NCBI GenBank assembly: GCA_018806985.1
Contig: JADANN010000049.1
Coordinates: 248,001-312,000 of the forward strand
DNA length: 64,000 nucleotides
From: Angiostrongylus vasorum
Taxonomy: Eukaryota > Nematoda > Chromadorea > Rhabditida > Metastrongylidae
Direction of reading: 5' to 3'
Positions 13,311-24,051 of this stretch are shown here, piece by piece. Position 1 is the first letter of the stretch. Each line of letters opens with the position of its first letter. The translations under genes were made by a program, and so were the position numbers. The notes beneath the pieces were generated by a model. That model searched no databases. It was not told where the DNA came from and was given only the letters and a program-made list of their open reading frames with translations.

Positions 13311-13607
13311 AAAATCTTTGCTGAGCTTCAAGATGAAAATCCTAACAATAAGCATTCACATCACCTGCATCACTTGTAGTCCCGCCGATCGTCGAGTGAC
13401 TCGTGCGGGCGCCAGTAAGTCTTCCATATTTCCCTGTCGCATGCAGGAGTAGCCCAATGGGTTCTGCTCTCTCTAGGGACTCGTCGAGCATCATATCTTT
13501 CTTCAAGGCTCTTTGTGAAGAACTCTGACCATCGGGTCGGTGGTATTCCTGCAGTGCGTTTGACATCCAGAGGAATCCAGTCAATAACAGCTCTTGTCCA
13601 TCGGTTG

Positions 13608-14432
13608 TCATTCATACGCATTACGTGTCCGGCCCACCTTTTGTTTGGCGTACAGAACGGCATCTTTGATTTTTGATCGTCGACGCAGATCGGAGCTTCG
13701 GATCCCTTCCCTTACTTGTGGGGAACGGGATGCTCCTAGCATCGCCCTTTCGACTGCGCGTTCGATAACGCAGAGTGATCTTTCATCCTGCTCACACAGC
13801 GACCAGGTTTCTGACGCACACGATAGGGCAGTAAGGATCGTTGAGTCGAAAAGGTGGGCACGGAGTTGGGTGTTCTTTGTTCTCTTCACTACATCCTCGA
13901 TGCTCTTGAAAGCTTCCCAAGCCGCTTGTTTCCTTCTGCTCAACTCTGGAGCTAAGTCGTTCATCATATCGATTTCCCTACCTAGATAGATATAACTGGA
14001 GCATTCGGAGTTATTCGTTCCGTTGAGCGTGAATGGGGCATACGAAACCAATGCGTTCCTCATGAACATCGTTTTTCTGAAACTTAGTCGAAGACCAATC
14101 TTTCCACAGGCTCTATCAATGTCGGCAAGCATACGTTCCACCTGGCTAATGTTCGGTGTTATAAGGACGATGTCATCAGCAAAGCGAAGATGGTGTAACT
14201 GCCGACCATCGGTTTTCACTCCCATATTATACCATTCCAATGTTCGCACGACGTTCTGGAGGGTGGTGGTAAATAATTTTGGCGAGATGGTATCGCCTTG
14301 CCTAACTCCTCTTTTGACGTCAATGATAATATCGTCGTAGAATGCCGATACCTTGGTTGTGAAATTTTTGTACGGCTCACGAAGAATCTTTGTGTACTGA
14401 GTAGGTATTCCTTGACTATCCAGGGCTTCCAA
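13608..14432 (-). pseudogene. RTE reverse transcriptase, palm and thumb segment
   Basis: A 274-residue open segment. GVRQGDTISPKLFT (palm B) lies near residue 65 and LRFADDIVLITPN (palm C, catalytic Asp-Asp) near 105. GKIGLRLSFRKTMFMRN (palm D/E) is near 135, followed by the RTE C-terminal region (REIDMMNDLAPELSRRKQAA and SCASETWSL). All core RT residues in this part look intact. Separation from the fingers and endonuclease segments by frameshifts makes the copy non-autonomous. Confidence 0.82.
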
Positions 14433-14453
14433 GACTGCACTATCTCGACTGAA

Positions 14454-14876
14454 TCAAAGGCCTTTTGTTAATCGATGAAGGTGAGACAGAGCGGTCTTTT
14501 TGTACTCTCGCGATACTTCAATGAGCCTTGCTACCGTGTGGATGTGGTCCATCGTACTAAATCCTTTTCGAAACCCTGCTTGCTCACATGGCTGTCCTTC
14601 GTCCAGTGTTCTGTCAATCCTGTTTAGGACCACCCGAGTGAAACGTTTGTAGACGACAGACAGGAAGCAGAATAAACGATAGTTGTGGATACCCTGTGGG
14701 TCACCCTTCTTGAATATTAACACGGTCTTGCTGGTCTTCCAGTGGGTAGGAATCTTGCATTCGGACAGGTAACGGGTGAATAGCCGAGCCAGTGTGTTTA
14801 TGAGGACCGGCGGAAGGTTCTTCACGTGTTCTGGTCTCATCCTCTCCTGACCTGGTGTTGTTCGATTTTTCACCAA
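14454..14876 (-). pseudogene. RTE reverse transcriptase, N-terminal fingers segment
   Basis: A 140-residue open segment. It begins TTPGQERMRPEHVKNLPP (fingers block), then FTRYLSECKIPTHWKTSKTV with LIFKKGD, a YRLFCFLSVVYKRFTRVVL block and EQAGFRKGFSTMDHI. It stops in the palm A motif region (where other copies read FVDLKKAFES) through a frameshift. It belongs to one polyprotein with the segments at 15342-16388 and 13608-14432. Confidence 0.8.
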
Positions 14877-15341
14877 CGAAATGGCATCTCGGATTTCGGA
14901 AGGGAGAACCAGTGGTACAACATATCCATCCTCCTTTATTTCATATCACCGAAGGTGGACGTGGCTATCGAAGAGATCAGAGTAGTATTCGTGGATAATT
15001 TTCTCCATTGCCTTTCTGGACGTTGTAACTGTTCCGTCTGGGCGCCGGAGTGCAATCATTTTGGTCTTGTAATTGGCGAAGCTTCGGTGGGCTTTGCGAT
15101 TGCTTTTTCCCAGCCTCTGCAGCTTCGACCATTACTGCTGCTCTTCTCTCTTTAAGATATTCTTTTATCGCCTTCTGCACTGTTTTGCAAGTTCGGATGT
15201 AGGTTCGCGGTTGTCTACAGCTCGTGCGATTCCACGCTGGCGTATTAGCTCGAGTGTTTCTAGAGACAAACGTCTCTTGGTGGCTTTCGAACTCTCAGCT
15301 TTCATAGCGCTAACGTGAAGATGTTGAATGAGCCGATCGTA

Positions 15342-16388
15342 TTATTCGTCGATGTTATCGACAGCGGCATCTTCCCAACAGCCGACTAATGAATTGAACA
15401 AGTCCCAGTTTGTGGTGGTTCTGGGACTTCGGTTTTTGAATTTAGCGGCTTTTTTCTCTTTGCGCGAGGAATAGAATCTTGCACGAAAAAGACGGTGGTC
15501 TGATCCCGTGAAGAATTTTGGGACAACAGCGACATCGGTTAGGCAAAACCTTCTATTTACTATGATGTGGTCTATTTCGTCATGGTACTCTCCATTGGGA
15601 GACTCCCACTTCCAGCGCTGAGGGTGGGGCTTCTGGAATTGTGAGTTACCATGGGTTGTCTTGGTCGCCATGATAAATTCAGACAGCCGCCCACCCTGTT
15701 CGTTCCATTGTAATCCGTGGGTCCAAATGTGGCGTTCTTCAGACGTTCTTCTTGGTCCAATCTTGGCGTTGAAATCTCCAATGATGAACTTGAAGAATGT
15801 GTGGTCTTCTCTGTAGAACTTCTCCAAACCCATATAGAATGCTTCGACTTCTTCTTCGTCGTAGTTTGCACTTCTTGCTTGCATGAGCAAGTCTTCTACC
15901 GAGGACTCGGACGCAAGTGTACGTACATTGTAGGTACAGATCGTCACCATAGTCCTTTGAAATCCAGGCAGCTTCCATTGGTCCTGAGATTTTAACAGCC
16001 TCTCCGTACTCGTCCTACCCAACGCTGCGAAATTGGGGGCTCTTTCGGGGTCACGGGAATGAGGGCCGCTTTTTTTACTGTGTTTACCATTTTTGATACC
16101 CACGTATAGCTTGCTGGGCTCTGAACGTGGGGGCTGAGTACACTCACCGGTAGCTTGCCAGGCTCTCGCAGAGTGGACATGGAGCTTATTTGTTGGGGGC
16201 GACTCTAACCGCCTCCCATATACTTCCCTGTCACTTGATTGCAGGCTTTTGGCCGAATTGACTCGTAGAATACAATCTGCATAAACTAGAACGCACCCAC
16301 ACACGCGTGCATGAATACGCCCCGTAAATGCAGAAAGTATGTGCCAAATCGGTGCAGCAGAAACAGGGAGTCCATCCCCTGGGTCCAC
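15342..16388 (-). pseudogene. RTE endonuclease segment (internal deletion)
   Basis: A 348-residue open segment. Visible APE-family motifs are CTYNVRTLASES near residue 150, [10 protein letters not shown] near 205, DEIDHIIVN near 285 and GSDHRLFRARF near 310, in family order. The block expected between MQARSANYD and the following EEEVEAF (the VETRR segment retained in copies A and B) is absent. The catalytic glutamate is therefore probably gone. The first 110 residues are leader-like and may not have been translated. An endonuclease with this gap is not expected to nick DNA. Confidence 0.75.
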
Positions 16389-16508
16389 CTGCGTCTCATG
16401 GAAGCAAAGGTCGCTTTTGGTCCGCGATTAACCCCTATCCGCCACCTGGGGACGCGCCACGTAGCCTCGCGACTAACCGGCTCGAGATCCCTCATATGAG
16501 GGAGATCC

Positions 16509-16509
<1 letters not shown>

Positions 16510-16563
<54 letters not shown>

Positions 16564-16568
16564 TATAT
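16510..16568. repeat. (TA)n microsatellite
   Basis: About 59 bp of nearly pure TA at the 5' edge of RTE copy C. It yields artificial Tyr-Ile ORFs on both strands, which are not genes. Confidence 0.95.
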
Positions 16569-17104
16569 GCATGCATATTAAATGCAGAAGGTGTTACACG
16601 CAATTGTAAACGTATACGGTGAATACTAAATGTCGAATGTTAAACGCTAAAGAGTAGTGCTAAAAGAATAGGTTACTCTCTCATTGATAAGCTATCACGA
16701 CGTTCATGAGAAAGCTTTAATCTACCAACGTTTCTTAGCTTTCACCTTTCTCGTAGATGGGTTGATATGAGTCGATTGCTTACAGTTCTTCTCGCTTTCG
16801 ATGTGGTTTTTCGTGATCGCATCGATTCCACTCCGATGGAGAACTGCTGAAATGAATCATCTTTGCCAATAGTGGTATTTTATACAGGTTGGTTATTGCT
16901 AATGGAGAGTGTTCCTTTATAACCGCTTGTTTTTTTTAGCACAACCCACCCTTCATGGGTTGGAATCACTATCAGATGGCGCAGTGCCAATCATCATGTA
17001 TTCTTCCAATGATATGCTAACACGGGCCTAACAAAAAAAGGCTATGGATCTATTGCATAATTATATCATAATATGCATCAACTTCTGAGACGGTATTGAG
17101 GAAA

Positions 17105-17365
17105 GCTTTGATGTTACCCCCTTTATTCAAACATGTCAAATGACTTCGCAAAGCAAGTTGTCATCGAACTCCTTATACAACACGAAGTAGCAGTAAGCAT
17201 GTATGGCTTTGAGATACAACAGTTGATGACACTCTTAAATGAGTGCGTGAGCAGCTCAATCTTTGGATGGTCCGGGAAGTATTATGCGCAGATGAGAGGA
17301 TTGGTAAAGGGGGAAACGAGTGGCACCACGACTTGCTATTGCATTTATGTCTAAGGTGAAAACAC
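17105..17365 (+). mobile_element. PLE reverse transcriptase fragment
   Basis: The plus strand encodes VVIELLIQHEVAVSMYGFEI, then QQLMTLLNECVSSSIFGWSG and KYYAQMRGLVKG. This matches the PLE block AQLMTLLKQCLSCSIFRWSG with GKYFAQIRGLAMG of the copies at 41225-44525. Only this finger/palm part survives. Confidence 0.75.
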
Positions 17366-17434
17366 TAGTAATCGATCTAAGGCGCTAGTCGATCATTACC
17401 ATACTGTAGACATAAAGATAAATGCTTTGTCATT

Positions 17435-17678
17435 TGCTTAACACAGTAGGTCACGCAGCGTTATTGAACGCGCAGTCGAAGGGGTGATAGTAGGAGAATC
17501 CCGTTTCACACAAGCAAGGGTAGAGATCCGAAGCTCCGAACTTCGTCAACGATCAAAAATCAAAGATGCCGTCCTGTAAGCCAAACAGTCGAAGATAAGA
17601 TTGGCTTGACTCGTAATGGGTATGAATGACAACCGATAGACATAAGCCGTTAGTGACTGTATTCCTCGGGATTTCAAA

Positions 17679-17683
<5 letters not shown>
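17435..17683 (+). mobile_element. RTE 3' fragment D
   Basis: Plus-strand match to the end of the RTE coding region (equivalents of RAVERAMLGASRSPQVREG and IRSSDLRRRSKIKDAVLYA in copy C). It stops inside the RW..VIDWIP block, where a TA microsatellite starts at 17684. Confidence 0.7.

Positions 17684-17727
<44 letters not shown>
17684..17727. repeat. (TA)n microsatellite
   Basis: About 44 bp of pure TA directly at the broken end of the RTE fragment. Confidence 0.95.
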
Positions 17728-17730
<3 letters not shown>

Positions 17731-17759
17731 TATGGATTCAACAAGGCAGCAGCGTATTG

Positions 17760-18130
17760 CCAAAGTTATTTGGTGCCGCATTGCAGTGGATAATGAACAC
17801 ACTCGAATTGGATTAGTAAGACATACATATTGATGGGAAATTCCTATCAAGCCTTCGTTTGTCGTCATCTTCTCAAGTAATATCAGCGAAGCAGAGACGA
17901 TGGTCAATGAGCACAACGAAGCGGGAAAAGACCTGAATGCGCATAAATTGGTAGAAGACCCACTTCATGAAAAACCCACAGTGCGAGGGCGAGCAGAACA
18001 AACTTTGTGGTTCTCTGATTCCACAGACCGCCTCGTTCGTGTACTTAGACGTCCACTAAGCACGAAGAACAACCCGCACGAGAAAATAAACGGAACAACG
18101 AATGCAGCATGGCCTGGGTTCGGGTCTCTA
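17760..18130 (+). mobile_element. Fragment of a second RTE family (RTE2)
   Basis: The plus strand reads SNISEAETMVNEHNEAGKDL near 17880, then ADQTLWFSDSTDRLVRVLRR and STKNNPHEKINGTTNAAWPG near 18050. The same blocks lie in the minus-strand copy at 33540-34800. It corresponds to the RT palm C to thumb region of an RTE lineage distinct from copies A-D. Confidence 0.65.
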
Positions 18131-18646
18131 TAAGTATTCCAAAACATTTCTACATCTCCTATTGTGTTAAACAGATGACCAAACAGTCATTGGTATAACT
18201 ACAGTAGAGTAGTGGTCCAAGATCGGGTGCAGGAGTTTCAACTTTAGATTCAACGAACCACTTCAAAATCTTACCGCTAGGCTTTTTGTGATGTATTGGA
18301 GTGTTCTGTTTAACTTCAAATTTCCCGATTGGATCACTATCGTCGCACAGGAATACAAAACGCCTGCACGAGAAACCCTTGATGCCCCAAAGAAGCTGGA
18401 TTCGTACATATTTCTCTTAAACTTTATGATATGTTTAGCGCAATAAAGCAGAGTTTGTCACGTAGTTAGTTATCCTTACATAACCTCTGTAAACTTGAGC
18501 GAATATCCGAGTACAATTTATCTTCCAAATGTAGCTCGTTTCAAATGGCATGCTTGTGGCACGTTATATACAATGCATAAAGCATATGGGGTTTCCCAGC
18601 TCTATTAATACGTAGGAATACGACCTCATGAAAAAATGTGATGTTA

Positions 18647-19800
18647 TTAATGACGACAGTCTCCTTCCTCGTTGCCGAAGTTTATTTCCGTGTTAATGGA
18701 ATCGATGTCCATCCATTCCGTAATTGTTCTATTATTAATGTATTTACCCGGAAGTATCCGATATACACGACGTATGTATGTCTTAAAAAAGAATTTGTAG
18801 TGGAAGACTATAAATGTGAAGAGAAAAGATCGGTAGATCCTTCTAGATTTCAGGTTTATCACAATCGTACTTCTCCAGATTTGATTAGTGTTTATGATCA
18901 CAATCGTGATAAATTTTGAGAGCTGGTTCTATAAGAGTGTCTTCGAATGTTCTATGTTCCTTCTTTTAAGTAGAACTCACCATCATAGGTAGTTCGGAAT
19001 TCGTCCAAAAGGTCGTCCTTATCTCCATCTGTGTCACCATCGATAAAAGCTTAAAGCTAAAATTATTAAACAAGCGTTTGAAATCTGAAAACGGGATTTG
19101 TGCAGAGTAACAAGCATTCATTGCTCTGAAAATATCTATGGATCCGTTGTGGCATGCAACAAGGAGGAATAGATGAAATAATGCATGCTTCGCAAAGGAT
19201 AGCAAGATAAGTTTGACGTTGATCATATGATGTATGCTGCATTCATTCGACTTTATAATGCCAGAGGGACGGCCATGTGCATTTGTTCGGGGCTCGTGGT
19301 TGAAACAAAAATACCGTGAGCATTGCGGGCCACCCACAACCCGCCTCACTGCTCACTCTATCTATAGGTAAAACCCTTTATGCTATCAAAGCCAGTGCAC
19401 GTACAACTTCTCGTGTCAAATACCTCTTTTGCGTCCCACTTGTAAAGTTTCTATCTCTAGAAGTTTGTCTTTCTTCTAGATCGGCAATCAATCAAGCTGT
19501 ACTAATTTACCGACAGTTATTTAGGCAAAACAAAACCTTTAAAGATATCTGTTAATTACGGACTTTGACAGAATTTACTAGTGAAGCCACTTGATGTGAG
19601 TAAAAGCTGGAAGACATTTGCAAATCGAAGGAATCACGATGGTCCCGATCAATGGTTTTCAACAGCGCGCCGCTCAATGGCTTCTCGCCACACATTAGTT
19701 GGCCTTTTACTGCAACACCTTGTAGTTCTATTCCAGTCACGTATGGTAGCAGTTCGATAAACCAAATTAAAGCGACTTGAAACCCAGAAAAAAGACGCCG
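18647..19800 (-). pseudogene. Transthyretin-like (TTL/DUF290-type) nematode secreted protein, apparently broken
   Basis: On the minus strand the family landmarks appear in order. A hydrophobic leader VALIWFIELLPYVTG (near 19760) precedes IELQGVAVKGQLMCGEKP and LSGALLK (19660-19740). Then come DGDTDGDKDDLLDEF (near 19000), TTYDGEFYLKEG (near 18970), EDTLIEPALKIYHDCDH (near 18900) and a C-terminal end YRILPGKYINNRTITEWMDI followed by NFGNEEGDCRH and a stop at 18647. This is the usual order for these small secreted beta-sandwich proteins, which are found mainly in nematodes. KEG and EDTLIEPALK lie in different frames with a TAG between, and a TAA follows CDHKH. The copy is therefore frameshifted, unless very short introns remove these parts. 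Function in the worm is not predictable. I am confident of the family, less so of its state. Confidence 0.72.
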
Positions 19801-20800
19801 TTTCCGCTCCTGATTATAGTTAGAAGTGCATCGAAGGAAGAAATACAGTACATTGAAAAAGCTTTGGTACCTGTTACAATATGGTACACGTAAAGACGTT
19901 TCAGTGATCTCTAGCGGTATTCGATGAAGATTCGATGATGTTATGAGAAAAAATATAAAGAATGTATGAGAAAACAGGTGTTATAATAGGCTTGGAGGCA
20001 GTTGATAAGAGTATGTGATGTAAGCGTCAGTAATTGTCCATGATAGTCCTTGAAGCCCTTGACGAAATTTCATCCTGAAAATATGGAATTCAGGAACGAT
20101 AAAAAAAAGACGAAAAGTGATATATCCGATTTTGAATGGCTCCGTTGTTATTCATTTTATTCATTAGTCCACTTTTTTCAATCCTGCACACCACCTGCAG
20201 TATAGTAGTTATTTGAGGAAAATTTTAAGCGCTAGCGACGTCCAACGACGTATCTAGTTGACCTATTTGAATCCATGTTATTCAGTGGTCTCATTCCTGG
20301 AGAGGCCTTAGCAAATAAAGCCCGGTTAATTGATTCTTATATTTGCAGGTATTTTTTTACCACTAACGATGATTTGTCGATTTCTAGAGTACTGAATATT
20401 GGAAACTTAGGAGGCTTCTAAAAGATACTTTACCCTATTCCTACTACGGCATGTGGTATTTCACACTATTCCAGCTATTATATTACCGAATTTGTTTGTG
20501 ATCAAAAGTCTCAAAAAACTGAAAACCGAATTCACGTTCTAGGCTTCATTTTGAGCCATGTAAAAAAAACTGTTCATCTAGACGAGGCAATCACAGACAA
20601 AATGATACACTGGAGAGCCCCACCATGAATTAGAGCGTTTTTTTCTTGCACTATATACAGTATATACAAGAGAACTTTGCATTAACATCAACTACAGGGT
20701 ACCGGTGTGGTACTGATGCATGCCCTTTCATGTAAACAAGGTGCTCCTTCAATCCTAGACCAGGCCCAGGAAGCCTCTTATCTTTTCGACACCGGATAAC
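19800..20800. other. Unassigned intergenic stretch
   Basis: AT-rich, with stops in all frames. I recognise no exon or known repeat until the PLE-like tail before 20826. Confidence 0.4.
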
Positions 20801-20826
20801 TGTTGCCGAAAAAAAAATTTCTGAAA

Positions 20827-20862
20827 GGCTCTGAGAAAGGCGAAGACGTCGAAACGTTAGCC
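20827..20862 (+). ncRNA. Hammerhead-like motif H3
   Basis: CTGAGAA (G8 changed to A), then the hairpin GGCG-AAGA-CGTC, GAAAC and GTT. Helix I is GGCT/AGCC with four pairs. The hairpin and helix I still pair although their bases differ from H1. Confidence 0.55.
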
Positions 20863-21599
20863 GAATAAATCTTTTTCATCACTCGTGTCAGCTTAATAAA
20901 CTATGAAAGAAGTGCTACAGTAGTTTGTAATCAGACCACTCCCTTCAATCTACGTAGAAACAGCTCAGCACTGCTATCCTAGGATCTTAGGGAAGAATCG
21001 AACCTATAGTTAAAGACGTTTACGACGAAAGTGAAAAAATCCTCGTACGGCCGCTTAACTCAGACACAAAAAAAAGTTGGAAGACCTTACCAGATGGTGG
21101 ATAGGAGGATACTAATCGAATGCTTTGAGTTTGTGGGAAAATAATCCAGGAATTTGCCTTTTCTGATGTTACACCCTTCGAATTATTAGTGGGGTTCTCA
21201 ACCTTGACCGCGAAACATAAAGAAGATTAATATGATTCATACTTCACAAAAAAGTGCACGAAATAAATCATTTGGAACTTTCCAGTTGAGGTTGTCGTTA
21301 TCCCGAATTTTTCCACCGGATAGGACTATATCCTTCCTTCTCTATGATTCTTCTTTTGGCAGAAAAAGAGAAAGCGCAGCATATTGCAAAGAAGTTCAAA
21401 TCCCATTGTTAATTCTTGTTAACAATTTCTTCAGTCGGCCATCGAGAAGACAATTCGACATTATAGATGAAGAGAAACACGGCAAATCCTAGGACCGATT
21501 TCGTTTTAACTTCGACATGGATCAATATTTAACTGTTTTCTTGAAGAGCGAAAAGTTCTTAATGCAACGTTTATTCTTTTTACACCAGTTAACCTTTAA

Positions 21600-22340
21600 G
21601 CGGTTTCGCGTAAAATTTACAAATAATCTGTTCAGCAAGACTCTTGCATACCCTTAGTAGGCAACGCCTAAAAACTTTAATATGTAAATTTTTTATTCGC
21701 ACAACAAAAAGCTTTTTTCAAACAGTTTTGGAGTCGTATTTGGGTGAGGAATGTGCTTCACTGATGTCAAAAGATTGCCCTCAGATATGGCGGCAAGTCA
21801 CACGTTACCGAAAGGGTCACCTCCTTGTGGTTTATTTTAGATTTTTTGGAACTTACGCAAAACGCTTCAAGAGTTTTCAGTGCCACTGTTTTGGATCATT
21901 GTGCGAAGGTATTGGCCTAGTTGGGGAACATGAACTCAAGCAGAAAACTTACTAAGGGAATAGGTACGAAGACACGGAAGAGTTTCAAATTAAAACAACC
22001 ATCCTCGCACAAGAATCTGAAATACCTGCGCGAAAAACTCTTGAAGCGTTTTGGACAAATTCGAAAAAATTCGGAAACGAGCCCCCAAGGAGGAGTGCCT
22101 TGTGATCGCGTGCGTCCTCGAGCGATATCTGAAGGTAATTTTTTGACCACAGCCAGGCAATACAAGACTGTGTGCGGCTGGCCTCCATCAACAGCTGCAA
22201 GACCAACGGAAAATTGTCTCACGTTTTATCTGCAAGGGTAATTAAAGCGTTTGGCTGAGTAGAGTGCTGGTCAATTTAACCGTTCTAGACTCTAAAGAAG
22301 CCGAAACGTCAACTGTATGTGAATGAATAAATGCTGTAAT
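21600..22340. mobile_element. PLE tail remnants in inverted arrangement
   Basis: Near 21855 the plus strand carries AAACGCTTCAAGAGTTTTC. Near 22040 it carries the opposite orientation, AAACTCTTGAAGCGTTTTGG with ACAAATTC following. The latter matches the PLE segment at 44130-44165 just after the GIY-YIG domain. The downstream half ends in a degenerate hammerhead-like motif at 22280. This looks like a third, older PLE pair in opposite orientation. Confidence 0.5.
22280..22312 (+). ncRNA. Degenerate hammerhead-like motif H4
   Basis: CTCTAAAGAAGCCGAAACGT and CAAC keep the GAAAC-GTC block and the second-type flanks, but have lost part of CTGANGA and the helix II loop. Confidence 0.35.
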
Positions 22341-22344
22341 AACA

Positions 22345-23240
22345 ATTCCTTATTTGCTCACCAGGAAAGCGCTGGCTGAAGAGAATTCGAGCTTTGATAC
22401 ACCAGCTTTCGTGGTTCTTTAAATTCCATCACAAATAACCCTTCTTTTCAATTCGTTTTTCCAATTCGGCACTAAAGAATCCCAATAGCGATCGGCCGTC
22501 AAGAATCATAAACATGTCCTAATTAAACATTCACCATCTTTTTTTCATACTCAAAGATGTTATCGGCAATCACGCTTCAAGGCAAATCTCAAAAAGAGGA
22601 CAAATCAGAATTGAACCTAGTTAAGCTGAAGGAGTGTAAGTTGATACAAGTAGCTGCACCATCATTGTTTTATGACGACATCGTTCCCAAGATATTAAGC
22701 AGTAGTTAGGCCGAATGAATACCTGCTTATTTCAGTGGTGTATGTGGGTGCGATCGGTTTACAGTTGAACTTAAAAAAGGGCTATGTGTATGAATAAAGG
22801 ACTTGTTACGGATATCTCACCACAATAGGAATGAAAGCGCTAAGGAAGCGGTGAAAAATACGAAGAACCTTCGATTCATCGCTTATCTCCAGAAAAACGA
22901 AATTCACTGAAGTGTGCGAAAACATTTGTCATCGGTTGTGATAAACAACTAACTACCAGACTCAAGAAGAATGCAAGACTTATCTTTTGGAGTTTATATT
23001 GACGCTGCTTTAGTGTGAAGATGGACTTTTGCCTCCGTGGCCACGTTTAAACTTAACGATTTCTATTCCCTAGCTTCGGTAATGTCGGAGGTTTCGACAC
23101 TGCATAGAAATTTGGAGAAAAATAGATAGCGTTATTGAACGCCTCACAGCAACGGTTACCTTAGAAGAATAATATCTCCCATAGAGCAAAAATGTGAAGC
23201 TAAAAAGCATTCAGCATTGGTCAATCCAAGATGGATGAGG
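22345..23240. other. Unassigned intergenic stretch
   Basis: No exon with a good splice or reading-frame signature was found here, and no repeat I could pair with another part of the window. Confidence 0.35.
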
Positions 23241-23243
23241 CTT

Positions 23244-23480
23244 GCACCTGACTTCACTAAGCACCGTTGGAGGTGAATGAATGCATATCCGACTTTACAG
23301 TGACTCGCGGTGACCTATCGATGCTACATCGAGTCAGTGCTGCTCTCCTCCTAGGCATGTTTAGTATGTTTGCCGACCCCCGGATGGACGGAAGGCTTGG
23401 TGAGCCGTGGGCGCGGGGGAACGACTCCGCTTGGGTGTCGCAGTGGCGCCTCCAACCACTGCGCCACACGCGCCCTCTCC
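23244..23480 (-). mobile_element. tRNA-derived SINE1, copy 1
   Basis: Minus-strand element. Its head contains TGGCGCAGTGG, a perfect match to the pol III A box TRGCNNAGYGG, then GGAGGCGCCACTGCGACACC. The body holds a GACTCGCGGTGACC-like block and an ATGCATTCA-type end common to all seven copies in the window. Confidence 0.75.
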
Positions 23481-24051
23481 CTGACCATGACGAAGTGAAA
23501 TTCTGCTCTTCTTAACCATGGCACCCTTCAGTGCCTTCAGGCATTACACAGTCAAATGAAAGCATTGCGCTTGCTTTGCATTATTTCATAGTTGTCATTA
23601 CAATCACTGTTACTGCTTCCATTGTTTCATTTCATGTGGCATTGTTGACGATAGTACTAAGGATCCCATAAAGTTGAGAAATCCTGCTAAGAACTATAAA
23701 ACTTTAGGTTTTCTGTTTGCGACCGCTTTTTTGTTACCGTTTGTTAAGAAAAGAAAAGCCAAATGATTTTGTTCGGCCTTTTTCTATTTTATCTGCTTGA
23801 AATGACATGATGAGGACAATGACGAAAATTACTTCCGATTCTTGAGACCCATGAAACTCTTCCTTTATCTGCGGGTTCCAAACATTTCTTAGTGATCCCA
23901 ACAGAATCAAGTGCTTTTTAGAGTTCATTTTTCTCCTCCGAATATTTTATGCCATACAAAACAAACAACTAAATATACGAAGAAATAAAAACCTTTGTCA
24001 AAATAAACAAGGACATCGAGGAGTAAATAGACAGGTGAAAAACATGGTTGA

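Larger units (their letters stand above)
13340..16505 (-). mobile_element. RTE-type LINE, best-preserved copy C
   Basis: A nearly full-length RTE-clade element on the minus strand. It has an APE-type endonuclease, a linker and a reverse transcriptase in one original frame, now split into three open segments described separately (15342-16388, 14454-14876, 13608-14432). The 3' end after the RT carries the typical RTE tail block VMRMNDNRWTRAVIDWIPLD (13570-13660). The 5' end adjoins a TA microsatellite at 16510. The same leader sequence is found at the 5' end of copy A. Confidence 0.88.

Noticed and set aside
13594..13989. Plus-strand ORF of 131 codons
   Set aside because: Antisense to the RTE reverse transcriptase C-terminus of copy C, whose minus-strand motifs are clear.
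16286..16609. ORFs made of repeated Tyr-Ile across TA tracts (also at 17546-17916, 37595-37899, 52962-53219, 53301-53710)
   Set aside because: They exist only because TA repeats have no stops in these frames; no conserved sequence surrounds them.
18641..18919. Plus-strand ORF of 92 codons starting MLLMTTVSFLVAEVYF, resembling a small secreted protein
   Set aside because: The minus strand of the same DNA carries the C-terminal half of a transthyretin-like protein (KIYHDCDH, NFGNEEGDCRH). The plus ORF is its antisense shadow.
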